DNA from: Tanypteryx hageni | Taxonomy: Eukaryota > Arthropoda > Insecta > Odonata > Petaluridae | Direction of reading: 5' to 3' | Length of the DNA stretch: 64,000 bases | Assembly: GCA_028673005.1 (NCBI GenBank) | Contig: CM054116.1 | Coordinates: forward strand, 136,267,681-136,331,680 | In this document: positions 35,606-46,718 of the stretch, piece after piece | Layout: each line of letters starts with the position of its first letter | How positions within the stretch are numbered: position 1 is the first letter of the stretch | Program-made: the position numbers and the translations under genes | Notes under the pieces: model-generated | Seen by the model: the letters and a program-made list of their open reading frames with translations, nothing else | What the model was told of the DNA's origin: nothing | Databases searched by the model: none

Positions 35606-38600
35606 CGTATAGTATCATCATCATCATCATGCTTCTGTCCGAAGACAGGTTTTAACTGAATCGCTGCCTCCATTTCTCTCTCTCTCTCCCTAGAAGCCTC
35701 TTTTATACCTCTATAAGTATTATATCCCTGCTTTATATTCTCTAATATTCCTATTCTTTTTCTCCCTCTTCCTCTTCTTCCACTAATTTTTCCTTCTAAG
35801 ATCGTCCTTTGTAAACACTGTCTTCTCAATATGTGCCCTATCCAATTTGCTTTTCTTTTCCTGATTGTTTTTATTTGCGTCCTTTCTTCTCCCACCATTT
35901 CTAATACTTCTTCATTTCTCTTCCTCTCTGTCCATTTCACTTTCATCATTCTTCTCCATACCCACATCTCAAAACTTTCTAAATATTTTTCCTCCTTCCT
36001 CCTTACCGTCCACGTCTCTGCACCATAAAGAGCTATGCTCCATATGTAGCATTTTGCTAATTTCTTCCTTGTTTATAAATTTATTTTCTTGCTTGTGAGA
36101 AGCTCCTTCTTCTCGTTAAATGCTGCTTTTGCCATTGCAATCCTACTTCTGATGTCCTGTGTACTACTTCCATCCTGTGCTAAAATACTGCCGAGATATT
36201 TGAAACTACTTACTTGTTCCAATTTTTGGCCATTTACCATTACATTTAATTCTTTATGTTCCTTTGAAACCACCATGACTTTCGTTTTTTCAGCATTGAT
36301 CTTCATTCCATATTGTTGGCCAACCTCCACTAGTCTGTCTGTCATCCTCTGAAGCTCTTTCTCGCCTTCTGCTATTAAGCCCTGATCATCTGCGTATTTA
36401 ATGGTGGTAATACTTTCACCTCCTATCTTAAATCCTTTCTCTTCCATCAACGCTTCTTCTGTTATTGTTTCTGCATAAATATTAAATATCGCTGGTGAAA
36501 TAGGACAACCCTGCCTCACTCCCCTCCCTATTGAAGTACTTTCTGTTTCTTCTCCTTCAACCCTGACTCTAATCTTTTGATCAAAGTAAAGGTTTTTAAG
36601 CAGTCTTTTATCTTTCCAATCTATTCCTATTTTGTTTAAAATACCCAGCATTTTATCCCATTTCACTCGGTCAAAAGCTTTCTCCCAATCTACAAAACAA
36701 AAATACATACCTTTATTGACTTCTAGCGCTCTTTCTATCATCATCCCCATACATCCTATAGCATCTCTAGTCCCCCTTCCTCTTCTAAAACCAAACTGAT
36801 TATCTTGCAGCTCCTTTTCTATTTTACATTCAATTCTTTTGGTTATTATTCTGGTTAGAACTTTAGCTGTATGAGAAATTAAACTAATAGTTCTGTAATC
36901 CTTACAACATTTTGCATTGTTCTTTTTTTCCAGTGGTACCATCACAACATCTAAACAATCTTCAGGCCATATGCCAGTATCATATACTTGGTTAAAAAAT
37001 TTTGTGAGTTGCTTAACTGCTTTAGACCCCAAAACCTTAAGAACGTCCACGGGTATATCATCACTCCCAACTGCCTTCCTTCTTTTCATGTCATCAATTG
37101 CTCTTTTAACTTCAGACTCGAGAATACTTGGTCCTAGCTGATTTTTTTCCACATCCTCTTTTTCATTTAATTCAATATTTCTTGGCTTTCCTTCTTTGTC
37201 ATACAGCACCTCAATGTATTCTTTCCAAACATTCTTTACATTGTCTGGCTCCGAGACTACTTTACCACTTTTGTTCATGATTCCTTTACGTCCTATCTTT
37301 CTTGCTTTTTTCTTGAATAGTTCCCTTGCTTTGCTATACATGAGGTCTGTTCTACAAATTCTTTCACATTCGACAATCTCCTCGCATTTCTCATTTATCC
37401 ACTGTTCTCTGGCTTTATCTGTTTCCCTTCTTAAAGCATTATTTAACTCCTTGTACTTTCTTTGGCCTTCTCCAGTGTTTATTTTCTTCCACTTTCTCCG
37501 CTCTTCCATTTTTTGCAGCATGGCTGCTGTGATCCAGGGTTTTTTGTTTCTTTCACCAGTTATCTTTCCTACCTTTTCCATTTCATCTTTAATGTCGCTA
37601 TGGATGTATCTCCACTCCTCATCTACATTCTTCCTATTTTCTTCAGCTCTCTCCCCCAACCTTTCCTCCAGCTCAGTCATGATAGCCTCCTTGTTTTTAA
37701 GGAGTTCCTCTAAGTTCCATTTCTTGTTAACTCTTATGTTTCTCTTAACGCTCTTCAGTCTACATTGTATATTTGCCACCAAAAGGTTGTGGTCAGAATC
37801 GATATCTGCCCCTGGTAGTGTTTTCACATTTTTAATGCTATTTCTAAATCTTTCATTGACTAGTATGTAATCTATCTGGTATCGTCTCTGGTCTCCTGGG
37901 CTTCTCCATGTGTAAAGTCTTCGCTGGTGATGCTTAAACCATGTATTAGTTACAATCAATCTATTTCTATGGCAGAATTCCATAAGTTTATCCCCTCTTT
38001 CATTTCTCTTCCCTAGTCCATATTTTCCCACTATGTTATCTTCCTGTCCCTCTCCGACTACACTGTTCCAATCTCCCATTACTATGGTGGTGATCCTTCC
38101 TTTTCCCTCCTCCTCCAATATCTCCATAATCTGTTCATACATTTCATCTACTTCGTCGTCGCCAGCATTAGTTGTTGGCATATACACTTGAATTATAAGC
38201 ATTTCCACTGGCTCCACCTGAAGTTTTACGGCTATTAATCTATCATTAACTGTCACTACCTTGCTAATTCTTTCAGCTATCTCTTTTCTCATTATAATCC
38301 CCACTCCCCTTTCCTTTTTCTCCACTCCCGAGTAAATAATCTTAAATTCGTCTGAATTTATCTCGCCTTCTCCTTCCCACCGAACTTCACTAAGACCTAC
38401 TATACCTACATTATTCCTTCTCATTTCCCTTTTTAAGTTCTCTAGTTTACCCCCTGAATTCATAGTCCTAACATTCGATGTGCCTATTTTTAATTTCTCA
38501 CTACTTGCTTTCCTATTAATGTTAAATTTCCTCTGTGCATCCCCTAGGGTAGTCCCCACCCGGAGATCCGATTGGGGGACTATTTTACCTCCGGAATATT

Positions 38601-38619
38601 TTACCCCAGAAAGATTCAT
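35602..38619 (-). pseudogene. RTE endonuclease-reverse transcriptase with one in-frame stop
   Basis: One frame of 1,005 codons runs from ATG 38619. Residues ~45-280 are an apurinic-type endonuclease: IGTSNVRTMNSGGKL, GLSEVRWEGEG, TIVMGDWNSVVGEG (about 182), RRYQIDYILVNERF and GADIDSDHNLLVA (about 276). Residues ~500-800 are the RT: CCKDYRTISLISH, NQFGFRRGRGTRDAIG, YFCFVDWEKAFDRVKWDKM, GRGVRQGCPISPAIFNIYAE, TTIKYADDQGLIAEG (YADD about 742) and INAEKTKVMVV. The C-terminus has ALYGAETWTVRR and EMWVWRRMMKVKWTERKR. The sole lesion is TAA at 36073-36075 (codon 849), in frame with the rest. The frame then runs through the GAT tail (five Asp) and stops at TGA 35602-35604 in flanking DNA. The truncated product would keep EN and RT but lose the tail domain. 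Confidence 0.93.
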
Positions 38620-38949
38620 AGAGGTATTTCAGCTTTTCAGCCTATCATGGGAAATATAATGAGGTAGTTTCCCCTTGCTTTCCTCATCGCAGTTTCACAG
38701 AGTGATTACCCATCTGTAGCTGTTCAGATCCACATGATCACCACCTACAGAGGTACTGTGCAAGCTGCTGCCCTTGCACAGGGGGATGTAAAACCCCCAA
38801 GACTGCTTCTTAGTCTGACTCTTCCCCTCAGACCTTTCCGGCTTGGATGGTCCTACCAGGAGAATTATCTCCCGCCGGCATAGCTCTTTGGTTCGTAAGA
38901 GTACACAAACCCTCCCACCTCTGTAAGGTTATGCAGTCCTTAGGGAGGG
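35616..38949 (-). mobile_element. Full-length RTE-clade non-LTR retrotransposon
   Basis: A perfect 10-bp duplication, CGTATAGTAT, lies at 35606-35615 and 38950-38959. Between them is 3,334 bp, read on the minus strand: a ~330-bp leader starting GCCCTCCCTAAGGACTGC, one long ORF from 38619, and a tail of CATGATGATGATGATG right at the target duplication. A short tandem-repeat tail without poly(A) and a single APE-RT ORF are typical of RTE elements. The full 5' end and exact duplication mark a recent, complete insertion. It copies itself through RNA by target-primed reverse transcription. Confidence 0.93.
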
Positions 38950-38959
38950 CGTATAGTAT

Positions 38960-40689
38960 AGCGAGTTCAAAATCCTATTCCGACTCGAAAACGTGTATTT
39001 TCAGACTCTTTCGCCGAGTGGTAGCGGCAGTCCATTCAATATGCATTCGATATCTTCGTGAATACCCCACTCGACCCAGTAGGGCCCGAGCTGGTTCTGT
39101 TTTGCGAACTTTATTTTCAGCAAACATTTACTGTCGTTGAAATCTACATTTTTGGCAATATCCTAATCAATAGATAAGATGCGCTCCTTGTGTTTCATCG
39201 ATGACCTTAAATAACTGTTAATAAACTTTTTTTTTACTAAACGAACGCTCGCCAGTTGAAATTGAAACAGCAAATGGGAGGAAAATACTTAATAAAATTT
39301 CCACATTAGGAAACAAACTTAAATGTTCGTATTCGTGAAAAATTCTAAAATTCGTGTGTGATTTTTGCCCTCTTTATTGAAAGCAAGCGGTGTTTCAAAC
39401 TGCAAATATCTTCGATTAATTCCCGTTCACCGACATCGTTAATAAGCATATTGGAAGCAGTTTTAATTCCCAAGTCATTTATATAAGCGCAACTTAAAAA
39501 TTACGACTCATTATCTATTTCAGTTAGAGATGGAAATCACGTCAGTTGCGTATAGCTTCATAGTTGATAGTATTTTCGTTTTTTCGGTATTGAGGACACT
39601 TTTCATCTCGTCATGGGTAAATAAACAAAAACTTCTTCACCGTAAACAGGAAGAGAATACGTACACTCGCGCTGCAGGTTGCTGGTAAACTCCGTCGCAG
39701 AACCTAAGTCAAAGGCAGAAACATAGGAACTCCGTCGAAAGGCACTCACACAGTATACATACTCGAACCAAAACAAACTAGACACCGAGGTTTGTCACTA
39801 TTGAAGATGACAGCTTAGCTCAGGTATAAAATTGCCTATCAAACCAACGGTTTGGTCCACAGTTACGCCCTACAGAGATTTGGTGGCTCGGTGGATCTTC
39901 TGAAAGCGTAATACTCATTTCTTATTACAAATGTCAGTGCGTGACCGAAAATGTATGAACGGACAGAAACTTTTTATATAAATTTGGCGTTCTTTTCTAA
40001 TGAAATTCTTAAAATGACTAAGAATCAGCTTTTATTAGTTAAATTATAAAGCATGGAAATTCATTCATGACGAATGCTTCTCACTTCAATTCTTATTTAC
40101 TTTTGGTGGTGGGTATCACGAAATACGTTGATTGGTTTTAGACAGCCTTTAAAAAAGTTTAGGAGTTACAAAGTGATAATGCATACATATCTCGATCTGG
40201 CGCAGCGTCTCAGCCGCCGCCCCGTTTCACGGCGCGGTACCGCGCTTTTATTTAAATGCCCGTATCGTAAGATCTACAAATGTTATTGGATTGGGGTCTT
40301 TTTCAAAAATAAATTTCAACATTTTTGCACTTTTCGTTTGCTCAATGTATCCTATAAATCAATTAGGAAAAAAGTTTCTCCCAGACCGACTTTTTCATGT
40401 CCCAAGAAATAATTTTGGAGAAAATATCAATGTTATTAAATTTTTTAAATACGCTTGGTAAATATGATATATTTATCATTTATAAAAGCGTGATAAACAA
40501 TGCTTCAAGAGGCATGACTAAAGATATTGACCTTATTGGATCAGTCGTAGCCGAGATATGACGTTATGTTTAAAGATACATAAAAAAACTTACCGTGTTC
40601 ACATTTTTAGTTTTTCTTATACGACAATATCACCATAATCACAACAAATTTGGCAACTGAGCGGGATTAGAGAAGGATAGAGCTATAGG
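38960..40689. other. Non-coding, nothing recognised
   Basis: It is the sequence flanking the RTE insertion and the CR1 remnant. The frames present (97 codons at 38847-39140 partly inside the RTE leader, 112 codons at 40074-40412) show no domain. Confidence 0.4.
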
Positions 40690-41400
40690 GAAAAGCAATG
40701 GAAAAAAGAGAGATGGCGATAGCCCATAAGACACCGTACTGTGGAATGCGCAATAGACATTACGGCCTATATTTCTCCACAAGCCTTAACCTAGCGTTTA
40801 ATCTGTGACCCGCCAGAGATAACCAATTAAAATCCTTTAGTAAAGATGTTATGCTTTGCTTATGACCATACATTTCTTTTACGAACGCAGCTGCTCTGTG
40901 TTCGACTAATTCTAATTCAAGCATGTTTACTTTATCATACGAGTCCCATACACTTGAAGCATATTCGACCTGTGGTCTAACTAGTGATAAATAACGCGTT
41001 TCCCTGCAACTTATGTACTATTCCGTATTATTCTGCCTATGAAGGCCAATTTCTTGTTGGCTGCGCCTTTAACCGGACTAATGTCATGTCGCACGAAAGG
41101 TTGCGACAAAATATCCTCCTCTTAAATGTTTAAGATACTAAGCTGCTTGGATATCCAGTGTATCGATTTTACACTATGTCGAAATGTCAATTTGCCATTG
41201 CCTTTCCATATGTTACGGTTACATTTACGATAACTAATTTCAATTTGCCATTCCTTGCACCAGGCTGAAATAGATTTTAAACCTTCCTTCAGCGATTCAA
41301 GCTCATCCTGGTTCTTTATATCTCTAGTTACGGCAGTGTCCTCTGTGAAAAGTCTGATTATACAACGAACTACCGAGCAGATATCATTTACGTATACTAA

Positions 41401-43135
41401 TACTCAGACGGCCGAATACTTTTTAAAACATAAGCACGATTTAATGTACCATTTTTTTATTTAAGACAATTTATGTATCATCTACAAGCATTTTATAATG
41501 ATCCTACAATATAATTATCGAATTTATATAACAAAATATATAATACTAAAATATAATAACGAATAGAAATACAGGTATACCTCCCATAACGAAATAGATG
41601 CGTTCCTAGCATCCACTTCGTTCCCGGAAACTTAGTTTCCAGAGGTAGATTTAACATGTAGTAAAAGGAGATAGGTTCCAGTACTTCGTTACATATATCG
41701 TAGAAGATGTGTATGACTTAAAATAATAGAAAAATGTATGTACAACAAATAAAAAGGCAAAAATGCATTTAATATCTCTTGCCAGGGACTTTACATGGAA
41801 CTTAAATTATTATAATTACCAACGTCCTCGCCATAACTTGGCAACGGTGGATTGCAGACCTAACTGGGGGTTAGTAGTGCTGGGATCTCGGGTTGATGGA
41901 CCTGGATGGATTGTGGAGTAGACGATTTATTCTTAAGGAATGCATCAAGGGTGGATTGTCTTGATTTGTTCTTCCTTTCTTGAAGCATCTCACGATAGCC
42001 TGCCTGCCTCTACTCGTCGTATCGCTTGCATTTTCTCAGCAAGTGAGATGGATTTTCGTTTCTTCATAGAGCACTAGGATCACTACCACTCGGTGGTTGT
42101 TTGGTTGGCATTAGGGTCGCTGTTAAATTAACTTAATGAAACCCTAAAATATGGATTTAAATTACAAGTAGAGTTTTTGAGAAACGTAAAAAAACACTTC
42201 GTACGAAAGCAATGCTAACTGCGCGTCGGACGACTTAGAACTAAAAGCGAGCGATATTTTCCTTTGATATCGGGCACTTCTTTGAAGGAAGAGATACGTA
42301 ATATACAAGACACTTGAAAATGTTTATATCGAATAGAGCCTTGGAGACACCTGTGCATACAAGCGGCGAAGTATAATGTGTCTCACCAAGTCATTCAGTT
42401 GGGGTTCCAATGGGGCATTTTCTCTCTTTTCACGAAAAACTCTCTCTCCCTAAAGACATCCTCGAAGTAACCACCATACTTTCGCCGCCTCAAACAGCAT
42501 TAAACATCACAAAATACGATTTTTTTTCTCCGTTTTCGTTTTTTAGATTATTTTCGTATTTCGCAAAAAAATGTGTTGTTTTATCGTACTGCATAAGATT
42601 CACAACTTTAAGCTTCAAGAAAATCATTCAAAGTTCGTTATAACAAAAAAATCTGTTTTTTCTCGTGCGTCTAAGTATTTTAAATACATTTCGGGGCAGA
42701 TTTCGGAGTAAAGTGCTGACTTCGTAAAAAAGGAGCTTCGTGCCCAGAGTCTTCGTTAATGGAGGTATGCCTGTACCCAAAAGGGGACTCCTATACGGTT
42801 AGTCGAAGAGGCGAGCTATTCCGCGGACAAAGAAAAAGGGTCTGAAAGGCAAAACAGGTAGAAAAGGCACACTTAGACCAGTAACCAGTAGCTTTTGAAA
42901 AAAAAAATAAATTGCTGAAACCGGGTCAGAACTGTCCCAAAAGCAAATTTAGGTAAATAAACTAGCGTTGTCAGCAAACAGTTTTGTAAAATTGCAAAAC
43001 GGCTTTAATAAAAGGTTCACAATGAGTTGACAGAAGAATAACTAAAAGCTCAGTTTGCAGAAAAAATAATTGTAGATAATATTAAAGAAAATAATTTTTC
43101 TGGGTCATTTTTGACCCATTTCAGCCATCCGAGTG
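41401..43135. mobile_element. piggyBac-like non-autonomous element, interrupted by a Tigger
   Basis: The left end TACTCAGACGGCCGAA (41401) and the right end read inward CACTCGGATGGCTGAA (43135) agree at 12 of 16 positions; both GGGTCA-type blocks and the palindrome GGGTCATTTTTGACCC (43102-43117) are piggyBac-like. The flanks are CTAA (41397-41400) and TTTA (43136-43139), each one change from TTAA. In the host RT the joined codons would read TTC-TTA-ATA-TAC, containing TTAA, which supports insertion at a TTAA site. Without the nested Tigger it is 533 bp and non-coding. Confidence 0.72.
41572..42773 (-). mobile_element. Tigger/pogo-like element nested in the piggyBac-like element
   Basis: It starts CAGGTATACCTCCCATAACG and ends CGTTAATGGAGGTATGCCTG, flanked by TA on both sides (41570-41571, 42774-42775). 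Length 1,202 bp. The minus strand around 42110-41990 reads QPPSGSDPSAL and KKRKSISLAEKMQAIRRVEAG, the N-terminus of a CENP-B/pogo DNA-binding domain, with stops after it. The rest of the transposase is missing. Confidence 0.85.
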
Positions 43136-43961
43136 TTTAGAATAAAAGAGATGCCAAGACAACATCTGACATGATTATAACGAGGTAGAAGGACCCCATC
43201 GATAATCTGTTCTCTATTTAAGAAGAAATCTCTCACCCAAATCACAATGTTTGCATTGTTACCGTATAAATCCTTCCTTCTTTATTAATTTCTGATGAGG
43301 TGCGTTATTAAGTGCCCTCCTGAAATCAATGAAAACTATCGACGTGGCTATTTTTCTATTGGCGTCGCAATTAATCGTTCACAAAAAGGCCTTTCCGGAA
43401 TCTGTGCTGTCATTTGCTTATTGAAGAACGACTAACTAAATATCGCATAATTGGGCTAAAGATTATATGCTCAAGTGTCAAGTGAACAATAATAATGACT
43501 TTATGAAATCGGCCTCTTATTTTCATGGTTCCCTTTATCACAGCCTTTACAGATGGTCGTTACGTGTGCTAACTTCCAGTATTTATGTCGCCTTGCATAA
43601 TGGATGTCTTGGATATTTAAAAGTAAGGGACGATTTCATAGACTAACTCTTTCAATACTCACGTGGCTATTTCCTCAGGCCTAGGAGATATATTCTGCTT
43701 CAACTGAATCAAGTTGGTCCACCATATGTTTTATCGACAGCATCAAATCCTCCATCGAGTCGCCCTGATGCATAGGTATAGGTTTCTCACCTATATAACT
43801 ATCCACAATACAGACGTTCTGAAAATTTATTTAACAAATATGCTTCCCCGCACTATCATAGACTACATTTCCTCTTGCATTCCCAATAACGCATGTTTGG
43901 GCCTCCACCTCGGATTTCCCCGGCGTAAAACTAAAATGCTTTTGGGTTCTCTTACAAATTA

Positions 43962-44207
43962 TCATGTAAACCTTTCTCCACAATGGGAATCTTCTGGATC
44001 TACTGATGAAGATTCGCCCGCAATCTTCTTCACCGAAATGTTGTGTCTGGTCTTAAGGCGATCGAGCCACCCGTTGCTACACTGGAAATCACTGGATCCA
44101 AGTTCTCTAGCTAGTTCCTCTGCTATTGTTTTTAAAATCGGCCCATTCATCGGCGTATGCACCGTGAACCACCTTAAAAGTGCTGAATCGAGGTTTTCTT
44201 TTTGCAT
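43962..44207 (-). pseudogene. Tigger/CENP-B-type HTH fragment
   Basis: The frame reads ALLRWFTVHTPMNGPILKTI then AEELARELGSSDFQCSNGWL and DRLKTRHNISVKKIAGESSS. This is the second helix-turn-helix of the CENP-B/Tigger DNA-binding region (usual WLxRFKxRHGI and GESASV). The integrase that should follow is not readable below 43960. It lies at the upstream edge of the CR1 remnant; whether it belongs to the Tigger at 41572 (whose piece is the preceding HTH) is open, as the spacing and strand allow but do not show this. Confidence 0.85.
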
Positions 44208-44417
44208 TTTCTGAAATCAAGAGGGATTACTATAGACGTGCGTGAGAAGAAAAAACAGCTTCAATATGAACGCGTTTTGAAATGAAATTGATGTAACTGA
44301 ATGGACTTGGTAAGTGTCCGCTGAGCTTCCTTCAACACCTTGTTGCCACCCTCATCACTACCTTTTCTTTTCCTTAAATTTATATTTATATATATATATA
44401 TATTGTGTTCGTTTTAC

Positions 44418-44544
44418 ATGTCATTTCGACACCTCCAGCAGCTCGCCAACCTGAAGTCATCTTATTGGTGAATGCTCACTGGGCTTCCTTATCCCAACAA
44501 CTTGTTGCCATCCATTTATCCCATTTACCTTTCCTCTTCCGTAA

Positions 44545-44589
<45 letters not shown>

Positions 44590-44590
44590 T
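44418..44590 (+). repeat. Dispersed repeat unit with 3' (TA)n, copy 1
   Basis: The unit includes CTCGCCAACCTGAAGTC, TATTGGTGAATGCTCACTGG, GCTTCCTTATCCCAACAACT, TTACCTTTCCTCTTCCGTAA and then TA repeats at about 44550-44582. A diverged partial unit lies just before it (44315-44402, ending in TA repeats), and a third copy is at 49975-50116 in inverse orientation. It behaves like a tail of a Penelope-like or SINE-like family that ends in TA repeats. Confidence 0.85.
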
Positions 44591-44639
44591 CTTAATATCT
44601 TATTCACACACTAGGGGTAGTTTGTATGTGTCAGGTGTT

Positions 44640-45180
44640 GCTCTCTGTTAATTGACCACACAGCAACAACGTCAACTCCTTAATTCTCAGTTGACCAGAC
44701 AAGTTGTACGACAGTGAAAATACACAATTCCTGTAGGCACTGCATGCGGCCGGATGATGGTAACATAAATGCGGCGAACACAGATCGGGTTGCTGGGAGC
44801 AGCAACAGTGAGGGAGGGAGCATGTCAAGCGAAGAAAGTTGAGGTAGATGTGGCAAGCAAGGGTCGGGTGGCTGGGAGCTTGACGGTGGTGGGTATGGTG
44901 CAGAAGCAGCAGCAAAGATCAGGTCGCTTCTTAGTGAAGAGCTTTCCAGTGAGCGCTCTTTATATACTGAATCAAATACCGACCTTTCGATCGCAAGGTT
45001 ATCGTGCGATGGGATTTTTCTCGGCGAGTGCGCACCGTGGAATTGATAAAGGTCACTTTTAATGATGTGCACAACTGCACTTTCGACTTTGTCGACGTTG
45101 CCCCGTTCACGAAATGGACGAAGCCATTGCCCAGTTCATATAAAGGGCAGAGTTTTGCCCATTACGAAGATTCGGCGTAA
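44640..45180. other. Non-coding, locally G+C-rich
   Basis: Overlapping frames occur on both strands (97 to 130 codons) but show only Ser/Pro- or Gly-rich text without a domain. Short imperfect repeats GGTTGCTGGGAGC and GGTGGCTGGGAGC at about 44788 and 44868 explain the composition. Probably part of an unidentified repeat. Confidence 0.4.
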
Positions 45181-45648
45181 CACATGCACGCACGCATGCA
45201 TGCACACACACATACATATATACATACATACATATACAGTAAAACCTAGTTATTTCGAAATTCAGGGGACCACAAAAATATGACTTCGAACTATCCGGGT
45301 TCAAAATAAACGAACTTTAAAAAAATCGAAATTTCTATTAAATATCCGCTACTTGGACAGTAAAAATGCAATATAGTCTTATATATTCGTTCTGCTACAA
45401 AACGTACTGACCTTACAAGTTCGTACACACGGTGAATTCGTGTACAGAGCTGAAGTGACCACGAACAACACCGTGTGTGAAAAATAGGATCGAGTGAACA
45501 TCCCAAATTTCCCAGTGTGTATTTCAAGTTACTCTTTTACGCCACGTTTTGGAAGAAAAGACTTTCAACCGCGTGTACTCAGTCAAAAAATTACAAAAAT
45601 GCATGCTAAAAAGATTGGTAAAACGCTTGTGTGAAATATTGTGTAGAT

Positions 45649-45876
45649 CAGCGGTTGGCAACCTTTTTTGATGGCGGGTCAATAAAAGATTTTGGGAAAA
45701 TGCGATGGGTCAGTTAAAATATTTGAATGAAAAGAAAAATCAAACCTGGATGTTTATATAGGCTATATTTAGCAATTGAATCACATACTCTTTTATTCTC
45801 AAAACGTAAACCCTTCTGAATATGTTTACCTTTTGGGTCACTCATTGACCCACGGGTCATAGGTTGCCGACCACTG
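45649..45876. mobile_element. hAT MITE with perfect 8-bp duplication
   Basis: It starts CAGCGGTTGGCAACCTTTTT and ends TAGGTTGCCGACCACTG. Identical flanks GTGTAGAT lie at 45641-45648 and 45877-45884. Sub-terminal GGCGGGTCAATAAA pairs with TTGACCCACGGGTC. Length 228 bp, non-coding. Confidence 0.92.
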
Positions 45877-46322
45877 GTGTAGATAATAGATAGGAACCAT
45901 CACGTAGTAATTCTCTCCAATTTTGTTCAAACTTTCCATGCCATCGGTATGGTCAAAAATAATTAATTCTTTATTAGCTCTAGGCAATTTCATACATTGC
46001 ATTGTAATTTTATTTCCATCCATATTACACAGCTGTAATAAAATATACGTGCTCACAAAATAACGTGGTCGTATTTGTTATGACAGGTGATGATTTTACA
46101 ATTACGTACTTACGAATTCTTTTCTGCAATATGTACTCAACGCATTCTTCCTTTGGGACTGCTGGCGAGAGGATTTAAATCCATGAATTGCATCATGCAG
46201 GCAGGAGGGAGGGGTAGGGAGCAAGCTTAGCGTAGCGCGCTGAGTTTAATCGTGTCATCGAAATGAAACACGTGACTACATAATGAAAAAATGGCCTTAA
46301 CTGCGAAACTAGCTTTACAAAT

Positions 46323-46407
46323 ATAAGTAATGAGGGCAGGCTCAACTCGGTGGAATTGACTCATAATGAGTAAATTCCACCGAGTTGAGCCTGACCTCAT
46401 TACTTAT
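46323..46407. repeat. Perfect hairpin with 35-bp arms
   Basis: Arms 46323-46357 and 46373-46407 (core CTCAACTCGGTGGAATT) pair with one mismatch. The 15-base loop contains ACTCATAATGAGT, itself palindromic, so the unit can fold almost end to end. CGTGACTACATA occurs on both sides (about 46271 and 46409). Confidence 0.92.
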
Positions 46408-46718
46408 ACGTGACTACATACTTAACCGCGTGCACTGGTGATTATTTTGTCATGGCGATTTCAAGATCACAGCCTGTCCTATTTTGAGTGCGACACGATT
46501 ATCGCTCGGCAACTATTTCAAAAATTAAACACGCTATCAAACATATGCACGTGCACTGGCGACTGTAGGTCCTTCCATACAAGAATGTGGACCAAGAATA
46601 TTCAATAGTTGATCCAATGTTGCAGGAGTCATTCGGAAATAATTAAAAAACTTTTTTGGATAGTTCAAGTCTTCGTAGAGGGAGTAGAATTGACCGTTTA
46701 GTAATCTTTGATTGAGTA

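Larger units (their letters stand above)
40700..43870 (-). pseudogene. CR1/Jockey-like non-LTR reverse transcriptase, split by piggyBac-like element
   Basis: Minus-strand reading, upstream part 43870-43140: decayed text with SIVFIDFRRALNNAPHQKL near 43340-43290 (usual form FIDFRKAFDTVPHxKL), then DFFLNREQ-like sequence and DVVLASLLF just before the break. After the insertion (41396 to about 40700): LVYVNDICS, RLFTEDTAVTRDI (the FADD box changed to FTED), LKSISAWCKEWQIEIS, ANKKLAFIGRIIRNST, RPQVEYASSVWDSYDKVNML, VEHRAAAFVKEMYGHKQSIT and LNARLRLVEK. This is the palm-to-thumb part of a CR1/Rex/Jockey-type RT with many stops. The catalytic box is mutated, so it is long dead. A piggyBac-like element (41401-43135) sits exactly at the FL/IYVND codons. 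Confidence 0.85.

Noticed and set aside
37196..37870. 224-codon frame on the plus strand
   Set aside because: It is the antisense shadow of the RTE frame; Ser/Phe-rich composition results from the Lys/Glu-rich protein on the other strand.
44631..45072. Pro/Ser/Leu-rich overlapping frames
   Set aside because: Both strands are open over the same G+C-rich stretch with internal repeats, and no domain is recognisable.
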